From positions 9,069,501 through 9,133,500 of the forward strand of contig JAFEKX020000001.1 in NCBI GenBank assembly GCA_016893485.2: a stretch of DNA of 64,000 nt, in the 5' to 3' direction. Shown here piece by piece: positions 1 through 8,854 of the stretch (its first letter is position 1; each line of letters starts with the position of its first letter). Position numbers and translations under genes: made by a program. The DNA comes from Streptomyces sp. P3. Lineage in GTDB: Bacteria > Actinomycetota > Actinomycetes > Streptomycetales > Streptomycetaceae. The notes beneath the pieces were generated by a model. It ran no database searches. It had not been told where the DNA came from and saw only the letters and a program-made list of their open reading frames with translations.

Positions 1-255
1 CGACCGTGAGGTAGACCGGGTCGGAGGCACGCACGGCCGCGACCGACCAGCGGCCCTCCTCGGCGACCTCGGGGACCTGCGCCAGTCCGGCGAACGCCAG
101 TAGCGCCAGTGAACCCAGCCAGCCCAGCGACGCCACCAGTGCGGCGGCGGCCAGCGACCAGGCGGCCGGGCGTGGGGCCAGCCGGTGGGCGGCACGGGGC
201 GCGCACACCGCGAGCACCATGGTGATCAGGAGGGGACGTACACGCTGATCAGCAC
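1..255 (-). CDS. M56-type (BlaR-like) membrane peptidase, N-terminal part
   Basis: The start of a membrane protein that runs off the left edge of the window. From GTG at 255 it reads VLISVYVP, then a hydrophobic segment, then a basic APRPAAW stretch, a second hydrophobic segment and a PEVAEEGRW motif, which is the usual N-terminus of Streptomyces M56 peptidases paired with BlaI. One C is missing near 233 (five needed), which breaks the frame after VYVP. It lies 4 bp beyond the blaI stop on the same strand, as expected for a BlaI-BlaR sensor pair. The catalytic HExxH lies outside the window and cannot be checked. Confidence 0.7.
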
Positions 256-259
256 GGGA

Positions 260-685
260 TCACGGTCCCTCGTCGGCGCGGCCGGTGTGCTGCGGGCCGT
301 CGGGTCCGGACAGCAGGCGTTGCAGCAACTGCTCGTCCTGCTCGGAGAGTTCGGAGACGAAACGGGCGAGCACCGCCTCGCGGTCGCTGCCGTGCTCCAG
401 CAGCGAACGCATCCGCTCCGCGGTGTGCGTCGCCTCGTCCCGCGCCGGCGCGTACGCGTAGCCGCGGCCCGCGCGATGCCGGACGAGCATCCCCTTGTCG
501 TACAGCCGGGACAGGATCGTCAGCACGGTGGTGTAGGCGAGGCCGCCCGGCAGCCGGTCCTTGACCTGGCGCGCGGTCTGCGGCCCGTCGGCGCCGTAGA
601 GGGCGGCCAGGACCCCGCTCTCCAGCTCACCGCGCGCCCGCCTGCCGGACGTCGCGCCGGGTCCGTCGTTCTTCCGGTCGTGCAC
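260..685 (-). CDS. BlaI/MecI/CopY family transcriptional repressor
   Basis: An intact 141-residue winged-helix repressor. The helix-turn-helix region reads GELESGVLAALYGAD, then TARQVKDRL, then AYTTVLTILSRLYDKGML, the conserved BlaI DNA-recognition segment. The acidic C-terminal half (residues about 85-125) is the dimerisation region, cleaved by BlaR-type peptidases in characterised systems. The start is GTG at 685. It is followed at once by the M56 peptidase gene, and two BlaI-box-like palindromes lie about 150-190 bp away in front of the divergent glycosyltransferase gene, so the likely target is adjacent. Family assignment is firm; the inducing signal is unknown. Confidence 0.92.
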   Translation of the reverse strand: MHDRKNDGPGATSGRRARGELESGVLAALYGADGPQTARQVKDRLPGGLAYTTVLTILSRLYDKGMLVRHRAGRGYAYAPARDEATHTAERMRSLLEHGSDREAVLARFVSELSEQDEQLLQRLLSGPDGPQHTGRADEGP

Positions 686-835
686 TGTTCACCCCACCGC
701 CTTCCCTCGCTCGGCAGCCCAGCCTACCCGCCGACCTACTACGGCCTGTAGGAAGTGCGCCAGGGCTCGGAGGGCCCGGGCGAGAGCCGGTCACGGGGCT
801 GATCGAGAGGTCGCCCGGAGCTGTGCGTTCCTGAA

Positions 836-875
836 CTACTACATGTCGTACGAGCTTACCTACTACATGTTGTAG
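836..875. promoter_or_regulatory. Two BlaI-box-like palindromes before the glycosyltransferase gene
   Basis: Two 16-bp dyads, CTACTACATGTCGTAC at 836-851 and CTACTACATGTTGTAG at 860-875, have centres 24 bp apart. The second matches 7 of 8 positions of its own complement. Both fit the TACTACA/TGTAGTA form of actinobacterial BlaI operators. The second overlaps a possible -10 (TAGAGT at 873-878). A third degenerate copy lies near 733-748, closer to blaI itself. Confidence 0.65.
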
Positions 876-914
876 AGTTTCGCCGCTCCACTCCACCTGC
901 GGAGGAAAAAGCCC

Positions 915-2284
915 ATGCCCCACCCCGGAAACACGGTGCGCCGTCCGTCGTCGGCCGAGCGGGTCGTCATCGTCTCGGCGAGTGTCGGGGCCGGTCACGA
1001 CGGCGCCGCCGCCGAGCTGGAGCGGCGACTGCTCGCGGCCGGACTGGCCGTCGACCGGTTCGACCTGCTGGACGTGCTGCCCGCCCGGCTCGGCCGGCTC
1101 GTCCGGGACGGCTACCACCGGCTGCTCGTCCGGGCGCCGTGGGTCTACCAGCGGATCTACAGCAGCACCGAACGCGCCGGAGGCGGCGGCCCCGTCGCGC
1201 GGGCGCTGCTGCGCTCCGCCGAGGCACGGCTGCTGCGCGCGCTGCCCGCCGACACCGCCGCCGTCGTCTCTACGTACCCGGGCGCGAGCCGGGTCCTGGG
1301 TTCGCTCCGGTTGGACGGCTGGGCTGGCCGTGCCCGTCCTCACCTACCTCACCGACTTCTCGGTGCACCCGCTGTGGGTGGCCGACGGCGTCGACGTCCA
1401 CCTCGCGCTGCACGCCGTGCCCGCCGCGCAGGCACGGGCCGCCGGAGCGCGCGACGTCCGTGTGTGCGGCCCGGTCGCCGACCCGCGCTTCCACCCCGTG
1501 CCCGCGCCGGAACGCGCCGCGGCCCGCGCCCGCTTCGGACTGCCTCCAACTGCCTCACTGGCCTTGCTGGTTGCGGGTTCCTGGGGCGTCGGACCGGTCC
1601 GTGAGGTCGCCCGGGACCTGCGCGACTGCGGTGCGGCCGTACCGCTCGTGGTCTGCGGCCGCAACGACACACTCGCCGAGCAGCTCCGCGCGGACGGCAT
1701 CGAGCACGTCTACGGCTGGGTCGACGACATGCCCGGCCTGATGCACGCCGCCGACGTCCTGGTCCAGAACGCGGGCGGCCTGACCTCCCTGGAGGCCTTC
1801 GCCACGGGCCTGCCCGTCGCGAGCTACGGCTGCATACCCGGCCACGGCCTCACCAACGCCGCCGCCCTGGACGAGGCGGGCGTCGCCGCGTGGATCCGCG
1901 ACCCGGCCCAACTCAAGCACGTCCTGGCCGAGTTGATCGACGGCCCACGCGGCCTGCTCCAACGGGAAGCGGCCCACGCCCTGTTCACAGTCGACCCCAC
2001 GGCCCGGCCGCCGAAACCGCCCGCGTCTGCCGCACCGGCACCACCCCCGTCGCCGCACCCGCCCCCGAAGGACCGTCCGCCCGGCCGCCTTCCGCCTCGC
2101 CACCACCACCGCCCTGGCCTGCGCGGTCTGGGCGGGCGCGGTCGGCACAGCGGTCGCCACGACCGACGGCGCCCCGGACCTGATGCACGCGATAGGCCAA
2201 CACCTCGACCTCGACGACCTGCCCCACGAGCACCACACGGGCCATGTTCCGCACGGAGCGCACGGGAAGGGGCGGCACGCATGA
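915..2284 (+). CDS. GT28/MGDG-synthase-like glycosyltransferase
   Basis: A glycosyltransferase of the monogalactosyldiacylglycerol synthase type, expected to transfer a sugar from a nucleotide donor to a lipid. The N-terminal domain begins VVIVSASVGAGHDG, the acceptor-side glycine-rich loop with GxGH. The C-terminal GT28 domain contains VYGWVDDMPGLMHAADV and VQNAGGLTSLEAFATGLPV, the donor-binding part. A final hydrophobic segment (ALACAVWAGAVGTAV) and a His-rich tail (DDLPHEHHTGHVPHG) follow. ATG at 915 has a GGAGGAAA ribosome site. Frame breaks at about 1322 (extra G), 1995 and 2085 (missing bases) are bridged here. It sits behind BlaI boxes and before a deacetylase, suggesting an envelope glycolipid role. 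Confidence 0.8.
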
Positions 2285-2403
2285 CGGGCGGGGGCCTTCG
2301 CGCGTTGCGGCAATGGGCGCCAGGCGTGACCGCCGAGGGTCTTCCTCCGACTGTCCGCGCCGCCGGGTCCGCCGCGGTCCAGGTGAAGGGGCACCCCGCA
2401 TGA
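2281..2403 (+). CDS. Small ORF coupled to the glycosyltransferase stop
   Basis: A 40-codon ORF whose ATG overlaps the glycosyltransferase stop as ATGA. It ends GSAAVQVKGHPA, and its own stop again overlaps an ATG, opening a second 25-codon ORF (2400-2477) that repeats the same peptide with two changes. I recognise no family. Because it is largely made of the 74-bp repeat described separately, it may be repeat DNA without a product; the serial ATGA overlaps are the only sign of translation. Confidence 0.3.
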   Translation: MTGGGLRALRQWAPGVTAEGLPPTVRAAGSAAVQVKGHPA

Positions 2404-2474
2404 CCGCCGAGCGTCTTCCTCCGACTGTCCGCGCCGCCGGGTCCGCCGCGGTCCACGTGAAGGGGCACCCCGCG
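2327..2474. repeat. Two tandem copies of a 74-bp unit
   Basis: Bases 2327-2400 and 2401-2474 are adjacent copies of one 74-bp unit, beginning TGACCGCCGAG and ending GGGGCACCCCGC, with only about three mismatches. Since 74 is not a multiple of three, each copy shifts frame, which produces the ATGA-linked small ORFs. A related opening (CGCATGACCGCC) occurs again at the start of the deacetylase gene at 2542. Confidence 0.85.
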
Positions 2475-2541
2475 TGACCCCAACTCCCCTTCCCCCGCCG
2501 ACCGTTCGCGTCACCACACCCCGCACGAAGGACCGTCCCGC

Positions 2542-3284
2542 ATGACCGCCACCCGCCTCCTCCGCACGACCACCCGCATCGCGCTCCCCGCCATCCCGCT
2601 CCTCGCCGCCGCGTACGCCGCCCCCGTCCTCTCCACCTACGGCCCGCTCCGCAACCGCGTCATGCCCCGCCTCGCCGGTCGCGGCCGCGAGGACCACGTG
2701 GCGCTCACCTTCGACGACGGCCCCGACCCGCTGTCGACCCCCTCTTCCTGCGGCTGCTCGACGAGCGCGGGGTGCACGCGACCTTCTTCCTCCTCGGCAG
2801 CCAGGCGGTACGCGCCCCGGGCCTGGTGCGCGAGATGGCCGCCGCGGGACACGAGATCGCCGTCCACGGTTGGCTGCACCGCCCGCTGCTGCTGCGCGGC
2901 CCCCGTGCCACCCACGACGACCTGGCCCGCGCCCGCGACACGGTCGGCGACCTCACCGGACGCCCGCCCCACCTCTTTCGCCCGCCCTACGGCGTGATGT
3001 CGACCGCCGCCCACCTCGCGGCCCGCCGCCTGGAACTCACGCCGGTGCTGTGGACGGCTTGGGGCGAGGACTGGCGGGCCCGCGCCACCCCCGAGTCGGT
3101 GCACCGGACGGTCACCGCGGACCTGCGCGGCGGCGGCACCGTCCTGCTGCACGACTCCGACTGCACCTCGGCCCCCGGCTCCTGGCGCGCCACCCTCGGC
3201 GCGGTGCCCCGCATCCTCGACACCTGCGCGGCGCGGGGCCTGTCCGTGGGGCCGCTGCGGGAGCATGCTGTGGGTCCGCTCTGA
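2542..3284 (+). CDS. Polysaccharide deacetylase (NodB/CE4 family)
   Basis: A membrane-anchored or secreted metal-dependent deacetylase. An N-terminal hydrophobic segment (IALPAIPLLAAAYAAPVL) is followed by the CE4 motif 1 TFDDGPDP, motif 2 region AVHGWLHRP, motif 3 FRPPYGVM, and the late motif TVLLHDSD. Motif 2 is HGWLH rather than the commonest HSxxH form but keeps both histidines. One C is missing near 2737, between DDGPDPLSTP and LFLRLLDERG. It follows the glycosyltransferase on the same strand, so the two probably act together on cell-envelope glycans. Confidence 0.85.
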
Positions 3285-3389
3285 AGTTGACAATATTGTT
3301 GGCTATCCCGGTCGGCGGAAGCGACGTTCGTGGGTACCTGGACCAGGGAACCTTCCGTGCTTTCGAACGCCAAGAACCACCGCACGTTC

Positions 3390-4330
3390 CTGAAGGGACC
3401 GCTGACCGCACGACCGCCGCGACCCCCTTCACCGACCCGCTCCGGATCGACACCGGCCGGGTGTCCGGGCGAGACGTCCCTCGTCTTCGAGGTCACCGTG
3501 TTCAAGGGCCTCCCGTACGCGGCGACCACGGCGGGCGCCAACCGCCGGCGTCCGCCCCAGCGCGCGGCGTCCTGGACGGGCGTGCGGGTCGCGGACACCT
3601 TCGGCGACATCTGCCCGCAGCAGCTGATGGGTTCGGCGTCGGTCACCATGAGCGAGGACTGCCTCCACCTCAACGGCTGGGTCAAGCTCTGGACGTGTGA
3701 ACAGGCCCTGGCCGGCGGCCACTTGAACGACGTGCCCGTGCTGGCCGACGGCAACAAGGACGAGAACGGTGCCTCCCCGACCCCGACCGTGAAGCTCGCC
3801 GACTATCTGAGCACGGCCGAGAAGGAGTACGGCACCCTCGCGTTCCTGAAGCTCTACCCCGCCACCACCGGCACGGAGGCGGGCCAGGCCCGCACGCTCC
3901 GCCCGCGAGGGATCGCGCGTCTCCGCGAACCTGTGGGCGGCGCAGTAGGCGAAGACGCCGAAGAGCCCGGTCTACACGTACTACTGGGGGCACGTCCCGC
4001 CGACCGCGACCGGCGCCAACTCCCGTGGCGCCTACCACGGTTCGGAGATCAACTACGCCTTCGACAACCTCTACGCCACGAACCTGCCCTGGACCGACGC
4101 GGACCGCGCGGTCGTCGACACCCTGTCCGACCACGTGGTGAACTTCGCGACCCACGGCGACCCGAACGGCCATGGCCTCACCCGCTCGCCCGCGGCGAAC
4201 CACCGCTTAGCGACCACCATGGAACTCGGCGACCGCTTTGGGGCACACGCCCTCGCCGACCCGGCCAAGGTTGGACTCCCTTCGCGCGGTTCTTCGCGAG
4301 CCAGAAGCCTGGTGGCAACTCGGTGAGGAG
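3390..4330 (+). pseudogene. Carboxylesterase (type B) remnant lacking its catalytic core
   Basis: Recognisable pieces are VFKGLPYAA, then SEDCLHLNGW near the N-terminus, then directly NDVPVLADGNKDENGAS, and later VYTYYWGHVPP and NFATHGDPNG from the C-terminal part. In intact type B esterases the nucleophile motif GESAG lies between the second and third pieces; here that whole stretch of roughly 200 residues is gone. The frame also changes near 3470 and 3950. The internal loss cannot be repaired by single-base correction, so this is a true pseudogene. Confidence 0.8.
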
Positions 4331-4431
4331 GCGGTGGGGACGAATGCGGTGCCGGAGGCAGGGGCGCCCCGAGCGGCGGGACCACCGGGAAGTACACACT
4401 CCGCAGCAGCCGCGGCAACCGCCCGCCGCAA

Positions 4432-4463
4432 TTTACTTGACTTACGCAACGATATGGTAAAGT
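4432..4463. promoter_or_regulatory. AT-rich promoter and possible MarR operator
   Basis: A local AT-rich patch directly before the MarR gene. TTTAC at 4432-4436 and GTAAA at 4457-4461 form an inverted pair. TTGACT at 4437-4442 resembles a -35 and TAAAGT at 4458-4463 a -10, though the 15-bp spacer is short. Autoregulation by the MarR protein is the natural inference. Confidence 0.45.
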
Positions 4464-4470
4464 GGATTCC

Positions 4471-4991
4471 ATGTCCACACCATCGATCCCCGCCGACCCC
4501 GCCTCCCCGGAGGTGACCGAGATCGAGCGAGCCCTCACTCGGATCACCTACCTGAGCACGCGTGCCCGCCAGCACGACCGGCTGATGGCCCTCGCCGGGG
4601 TGCCGCTGGACCGGGCGGCGGTGGCGCTGCTGCGCCAGGTCGCCGACTCCGACCCGCTGCGCCCGGGGAGCTGGCTCATCGGCTCGGGGTGGAGGCCTCG
4701 CATGTGACGCGGACGGTGCAGCAACTGCAGAAGGCCGGCTACGTCACCCGCGTGCCGGACCCCGACGACCGCCGGGCCCAGCGGATCGAGCTGACCGAGG
4801 CCGGCCGGAAGGCTGTGGTCAGCGTCCGGGACGCCGGTGCGCGCGGTATGCAAATGGCCCTCTCCGAGTGGTCGACGGACGAACTGCAGCAACTGGCCTC
4901 GCTGTTCCACCGCATGGTCGACGACTTCCTGAAGTACGCGATCGACGAGGACGGCGAGCCGGAGGCCGCGGCGCCGGCGAGCGCGGTCTGA
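4471..4991 (+). CDS. MarR family transcriptional regulator
   Basis: A MarR-type winged helix repressor of about 170 residues. The N-terminal helix TEIERALTRITYLSTRARQ is followed by LDRAAVALLRQV, then, after restoring one G missing near 4668, a recognition helix reading GVEASHVTRTVQQLQKAGYV and the wing DPDDRRAQRIELTEAG. A C-terminal helix (LASLFHRMVDDFLKY) completes the dimer. ATG at 4471 follows the putative operator directly; an in-frame ATG at 4462 is an alternative. The gene next to it that such regulators normally control is missing; only fragments follow. Confidence 0.85.
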
Positions 4992-5029
4992 GGTTCGGGA
5001 CCGAATTGCCCAACTTCCGCCGGACAGGG

Positions 5030-5362
5030 GCCTGTTGCGGGTTGCGGTGGTCATAGCCGAGGTCGGCGACGATCTGCGGGAGGTCCGCCGTCGAGCGGAT
5101 GCCGGGCGGCGCCGCGCTGACGAACGGCACGGCGTTGACCGCCCGGTCGGCGGTGTAGGACGGGGACATCGCGGCCATCCGGTCGAGCGGTACGGGGAAC
5201 CGCAGATCGACCTCGCGCGGCGCGTCCCCTCGACCGAGACGTACCAGCCGGTCGCGCGGAGATCCCAGGCGGGGTCGAGGTCGGTGGTGCAGTCGGCGGG
5301 AGGCGGTGCGGCTCGGGCCGTACGGGGCGCGGGTGTGTTCCGTGTCGCCGGGGTCATCAGCA
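5030..5362 (-). pseudogene. C-terminal remnant of a DapB-like NAD(P)-dependent dehydrogenase
   Basis: On the minus strand the pieces TTDLDPAWDL, GWYVSVEG, PREVDLRFPVPLDRMAAMSP and ADRAVNAVPFV follow one another with one frame change near 5235. They match the C-terminal part of the dihydrodipicolinate-reductase-like amine dehydrogenases common in Streptomyces. No nucleotide-binding N-terminus is present; the sequence stops at about 5362, where a plus-strand SDR fragment begins. Confidence 0.6.
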
Positions 5363-5578
5363 CCCCTCAGGGGCGGCAGGAGGCCTCGGCCCAGCCCGCC
5401 ATGACCGCTCACGTGGAGCAGACGCCGCTCGGGCGGGTGGGCCGGGCCGAGGACGTCGCGGCTGCTGTGGCGTTTCTGTTGTCGGGCGAGGCCGCTTTCG
5501 TTTCGGACGTTTCCGGAATCGACGTTCTCGTCGACGGTGGGGTCTGTGCGGCGGTACGAGAACGATCGGGTCGCTGAC
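5345..5578 (+). pseudogene. C-terminal fragment of a short-chain dehydrogenase
   Basis: The plus strand reads AGVISTPQ, then TPLGRVGRAEDVAAAVAFLL, then a DVLVDGG tail, the standard last third of an SDR (after the catalytic YxxxK). The Rossmann N-terminus and catalytic residues are absent. It abuts or overlaps the DapB-like remnant on the other strand, so a rearrangement joined two gene ends here. Confidence 0.65.
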
Positions 5579-5629
5579 CGGTCGGCGACCGACGGAGGAG
5601 GCGCGCCCTGGGGGCGGCGCGCCGCTTCC

Positions 5630-5812
5630 TCAGCGGCGGCGTCCGCTGCGGCGTGCGGACCAGCCGGTTCCCAGTCCCGCCGAATGCGCGGCGAGGAACG
5701 CGAGTCCGAGCAGCATGAGACTCGTCTCGCTGAAGACGATCTGCGTCGATGTCTCGGTGACACGGATGATGAAGGCGATGAAGAAGAGCACGGCCGCCAC
5801 GATTGCAAGCAT
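5630..5812 (-). CDS. Small membrane protein, 60 residues
   Basis: An intact short gene with two predicted membrane segments: residues 1-17 (MLAIVAAVLFFIAFIIR) and about 30-45 (SLMLLGLAFLAAHSAG), ending in a basic tail. The start has a ribosome site (AGGGG, 6 bases before ATG). Small two-helix proteins of this kind are frequent in Streptomyces; the function is unknown. It is the only intact gene within the surrounding decayed stretch. Confidence 0.6.
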   Translation of the reverse strand: MLAIVAAVLFFIAFIIRVTETSTQIVFSETSLMLLGLAFLAAHSAGLGTGWSARRSGRRR

Positions 5813-5959
5813 CTGTTAACCCCTATGGATAGACGGCGAGCCACGCGTGATCCCGGTGGCTGCGCCGTTGTCTCCCGAGTGCCCCGGATGCTGCCTCTCA
5901 GTCACCTCGATCTCGTGTCGCGCGCAGCCCAACTGCCTTTCAGGCAAGGGCTTCCGAGC

Positions 5960-6606
5960 GCTGGACGGTTCCTGTGAGTCCGGTGGCGGCCTGCCCCGCG
6001 AGCAGCACGGCGGCCCGCGCCATCGTCTCCGGCGGCTCCACCATCACAGGCGGGAGGTTCCACCCCCACCCGCCTGCCAGCCCTCCGTGAGACCACCGGG
6101 TGGGCATGACGGATCAGGGCGCGAACGCGTACTGGGTGTCCAAGGTCGGCGTCGAGTGCCTCTACCTGGGCTCGCCGCCGACCTGCGCGAGGACAACATC
6201 GCGGTCAACTGCCGCGCCCCGTCACGGTGTTCCTGGTGACGCGGGCGGTGATTCCGCACGTACGGGCGCGCGGCAGTGGCTCCTTGGTGGCCGTGACGAC
6301 CAGCGGGCGACGGCCGCGTCGACCGACGCCTCGTCGCTGACATCGCAGGGCACCGGCAGCGCGCGACTGCCCGGCGTCATCATCCGGTCCGCGACCGAGC
6401 GGGAGGACGACGAGCGACTCCAACCCCGGGCGGCTCTACGGCTGTTCACCGATCCACCCCGACACCCCTCGCAGACGCGGCGGTTGGCGGTCGGGTCCGA
6501 CGCCGACCTGTGCCTGCTCCACCTACCGCTGCCGGAGGCACTTCGTACGCCGACCGGCGAACTGGGTCGCGCCATCTATGTGTTGGGGCGCCGCATCGGC
6601 CCCGCG
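5960..6606. pseudogene. Scrambled SDR and amidohydrolase remnants
   Basis: Several unconnected fragments. Minus strand, about 5960-6050: an SDR-like tail beginning MVEPPETMARAAVLLA. Plus strand, about 6103-6215: DQGANAYWVSKVGVECLYLG and LREDNIAVNC, the YxxxK region of an SDR. Plus, about 6225-6300: VFLVTRAVIPHVRARGSGSL, an SDR segment that belongs before the previous one. Plus, about 6370-6606: a fragment with VGSDADLCLLHLPLPEALR resembling the end of an amidohydrolase. Order and strand are inconsistent with any single gene. Confidence 0.55.
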
Positions 6607-6610
6607 TGAC

Positions 6611-7371
6611 CTACACGCTGTACCCGCCGTCGACGCCCAACGCCTGCCCGGTGATGAACCCGGCGCGATCCGAGGCGAGGAACGCGACCGCCTCCGCGAT
6701 GTCGGTCGCGTTGCCGAAGCGGCGCATCGGGATGTTGCGGCGGGTGACGGCGAGGGCGGCCTCGTCCAGTTCGCCTGTGCTGATCAGGCGGCCGGCGATG
6801 CCGTCGTTGAGCATGCCGGGGCCACACAGTTCACGCGGACGCCGTAGCGGCCCTCTTCGGCGGCGAGTGCCCTGGCTACGGCCTCGACCGCGCCCTTCGC
6901 CCCTGACGACAGGCCGTCGCGTACCGGGAAGCGGCGGGTGGCGACGGTCGTCACGGCGACGATGCTGCCCCGGCTCTCGCGCAGCAACGGCAGTGCGGGA
7001 TGCACCAGGTTGAAGAACGCCATGGCGTCGCCTTCGAGTTGGGCGCGGTACTCGCTCGGCGTCACCGTGCTCAGGTGCCGCATCGGGACGTGCGGGCCCG
7101 CCGCGTACACGAGGGTGTGGATGCCGTCGGCCGTCTCGGACACGGCCTCGGCCGTTGCGGACTCGTCGGTCAAGTCCAGCCGCAGCGAACGGACTTGACG
7201 GCCGAACTTCGTGACCTCGGCGGCCACTGCGTCGGCCGCCTCCTGGTTGGCGCGGTAGGTGAGGACGATGTCGCTGCCGCGTTCGGCGAGGAGTCGGACG
7301 ATCGCCGCTCCGATTCCGCCCGAGCCGCCCGCCACGAACGCGACACCTACCTTGCTGGAGAAGTCCGGCAC
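6611..7371 (-). CDS. Short-chain dehydrogenase/reductase (FabG-like)
   Basis: A classical SDR of about 253 residues. GTG at 7371 leads into VAFVAGGSGGIGAAIVRLL, the NAD(P) loop (here GGSGGIG), and RGSDIVLTYRANQ. The usual NNAG is replaced by YAAGPH, and the expected YxxxK is SSGAKGA, so the catalytic Tyr is Ser here; activity is doubtful. The end, ASDRAGFITGQALGVDGGYSV, is typical. One base is missing near 6818 (VNCVGPGML). It is preceded on the same strand by an acyl-CoA dehydrogenase remnant whose frame runs straight into it. Confidence 0.75.
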
Positions 7372-7945
7372 CTTAACCGCCTCACAATCCGGGGACTTGG
7401 CGATGATGACCTTCATGACCTCGCTCGTCCCGGCGTGGATACGGGTGATGCGTGCGTACGCGTAGAGCCGGGCGATGGGGTATTCCAGCATGCAGCCGTA
7501 GCCGCCGAACAGTTGCAGGCAGCGGTCGACCGCGCGGGCCTGCGCCTCGGTGCAGAAGTGCCGCGACGCCGAAGCCCTGGCCCTCCCCACCGACGTGGTC
7601 CTCGACCGGGATGCGCAGGTCATCGATGAAGAGTTCGTTCGAGGTGACGGCGTTGCGGCCCATCTTCGGGATCGGGTGAACGTCGATGCGACCGCTGTCG
7701 ATGTCCGTGAGGACCGGGGCATCCCCGCCGTGCACCCCGGGTGCATGCCGAAGACGGACAGGTGGGTCGCGCCGGCAGCGTTCATGCCGCCGCCGGACCG
7801 CGCCACCTCTTCGAGGAGCAGGCTGACCTCGGTGACGCCGGGGCCGTGGCCGCCGTGCTCCTCGGGGATGGTGATGCCGAGCCGGCCGCCGCCCGCGACG
7901 GTGTCGTAGGACTCCGTCGGGAACTCTTGGAGGGGCCGTCACCAT
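7372..7945 (-). pseudogene. Acyl-CoA dehydrogenase remnant
   Basis: Three parts of the family are present in order but compressed into under 600 bp: GGGRLGITIPEEHGG with LLLEEVARSGGG from the N-terminal region, then GRIDVHPIPKMGRNAVTSNE with ELFIDDLRIPVEDHVGG from the middle, then RAVDRCLQLFGGYGCMLEYP with GTSEVMKVIIAKS from the C-terminal domain. About half of the normal 380 residues is missing, and the frame changes at least twice. The last part continues in frame into the SDR, suggesting they were once an operon. Confidence 0.75.
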
Positions 7946-7996
7946 GCCCGCCTACCGTGGAGTAACATCGCGCGGCAGGCCATCAGAGGAGGAACC

Positions 7997-8376
7997 GTGT
8001 CCCGGTCCGAACGCTCGTCGCTGCTGCTCGCCGGTCTGTTGGCGACCGCGGGGTCGCCCATTTCGCCTCGCCGAAGCAGTTCGACGCGACGATTCCGCGC
8101 TCCCTGCCGGGGTCGCCCCGGACGTGGACGTACGCGAGCGGGGTCGTGGAGCTGGCACTGGCCGCGGGGATCGCCGTGCCGCGTACCCGGCGTACGGCCG
8201 CGCTGGCCGCCGCGGGTTTCTTCGTGGGCGTGTTCCCGGCCAACGTGCAGATGGCGCTGGACTGGCGGGACCGTCCGGCCCCGCAGAAGGCGGCGGCCTA
8301 CGGGCGGCTGCCGCTGCAGCTTCCCCTCGTACTGTGGGCCCGTAGTGTCGCGAAGAATGGGGAGGGACGGTCATGA
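7997..8376 (+). CDS. DoxX-family small membrane protein
   Basis: About 126 residues with four predicted membrane helices: SSLLLAGLLATAGVAHF, GVVELALAAGIAV, TAALAAAGFFVGVFPANV and LPLQLPLVLWARS. The ASPKQFD and PRSLPGSPRTWTYASG motifs are typical of the DoxX/MauE-like family. GTG at 7997 is chosen for its strong GAGGAGG ribosome site. One G is missing near 8051. The stop overlaps the start of the peroxiredoxin gene (ATGA), so the two are co-translated, consistent with a redox role. Confidence 0.8.
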
Positions 8377-8840
8377 CAGGACGCCTGGACGTCGGTGACA
8401 AGGTCGAGGACTTCACGCTGCCGGACGAGACCGGCACGGAACGCAGCCTCGGCGGACTGCTCGCCGAAGGGCCGGTGGTGCTGTTCTTCTACCCGGCCGC
8501 GATGACCGCCGGCTGCACCGCCGAGGCCTGCCACTTCCGTGATCTGGCCGCCGAGTTCGCGGCCGTCGGCGCGCGGCCCGTCGGCATCAGCGGTGACACC
8601 GTCGACAAGCAGCAGGAGTTCGCCGGGAAGCACACCCTCGGCATGCCGCTGCTCTCCGACGCCGACGGCACGATCCGCGAGCGGTTCGGGGTCAAGCGCG
8701 GGTTCTCCCTCGCGCCCACCAAGCGGGTCACGTTCGTCATCGGCGAGGACCGCACGATCCTGGAGGTCGTCTCCAGCGAACTGCGGATGAACACCCACGC
8801 CGACCGCGCCCTCGCCGCACTCCGCAAACACCGGCAGTGA
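8373..8840 (+). CDS. bcp: Thioredoxin-dependent peroxiredoxin (Bcp/PrxQ)
   Basis: An intact 155-residue AhpC/TSA-fold peroxidase that reduces hydroperoxides with thiol donors. DFTLPDETG begins the fold. The active-site segment is FFYPAAMTAGCTAEACHFRD: the peroxidatic Cys is in AGCTAEA, and the second Cys five residues later (EAC) fits the PrxQ alpha-helical resolving position. The motif has Ala and Met where many Bcp proteins have KxxTPG, a small departure. Overlaps the DoxX gene by four bases. Confidence 0.92.
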   Translation: MTGRLDVGDKVEDFTLPDETGTERSLGGLLAEGPVVLFFYPAAMTAGCTAEACHFRDLAAEFAAVGARPVGISGDTVDKQQEFAGKHTLGMPLLSDADGTIRERFGVKRGFSLAPTKRVTFVIGEDRTILEVVSSELRMNTHADRALAALRKHRQ

Positions 8841-8854
8841 CGCAGGAGCCACAA

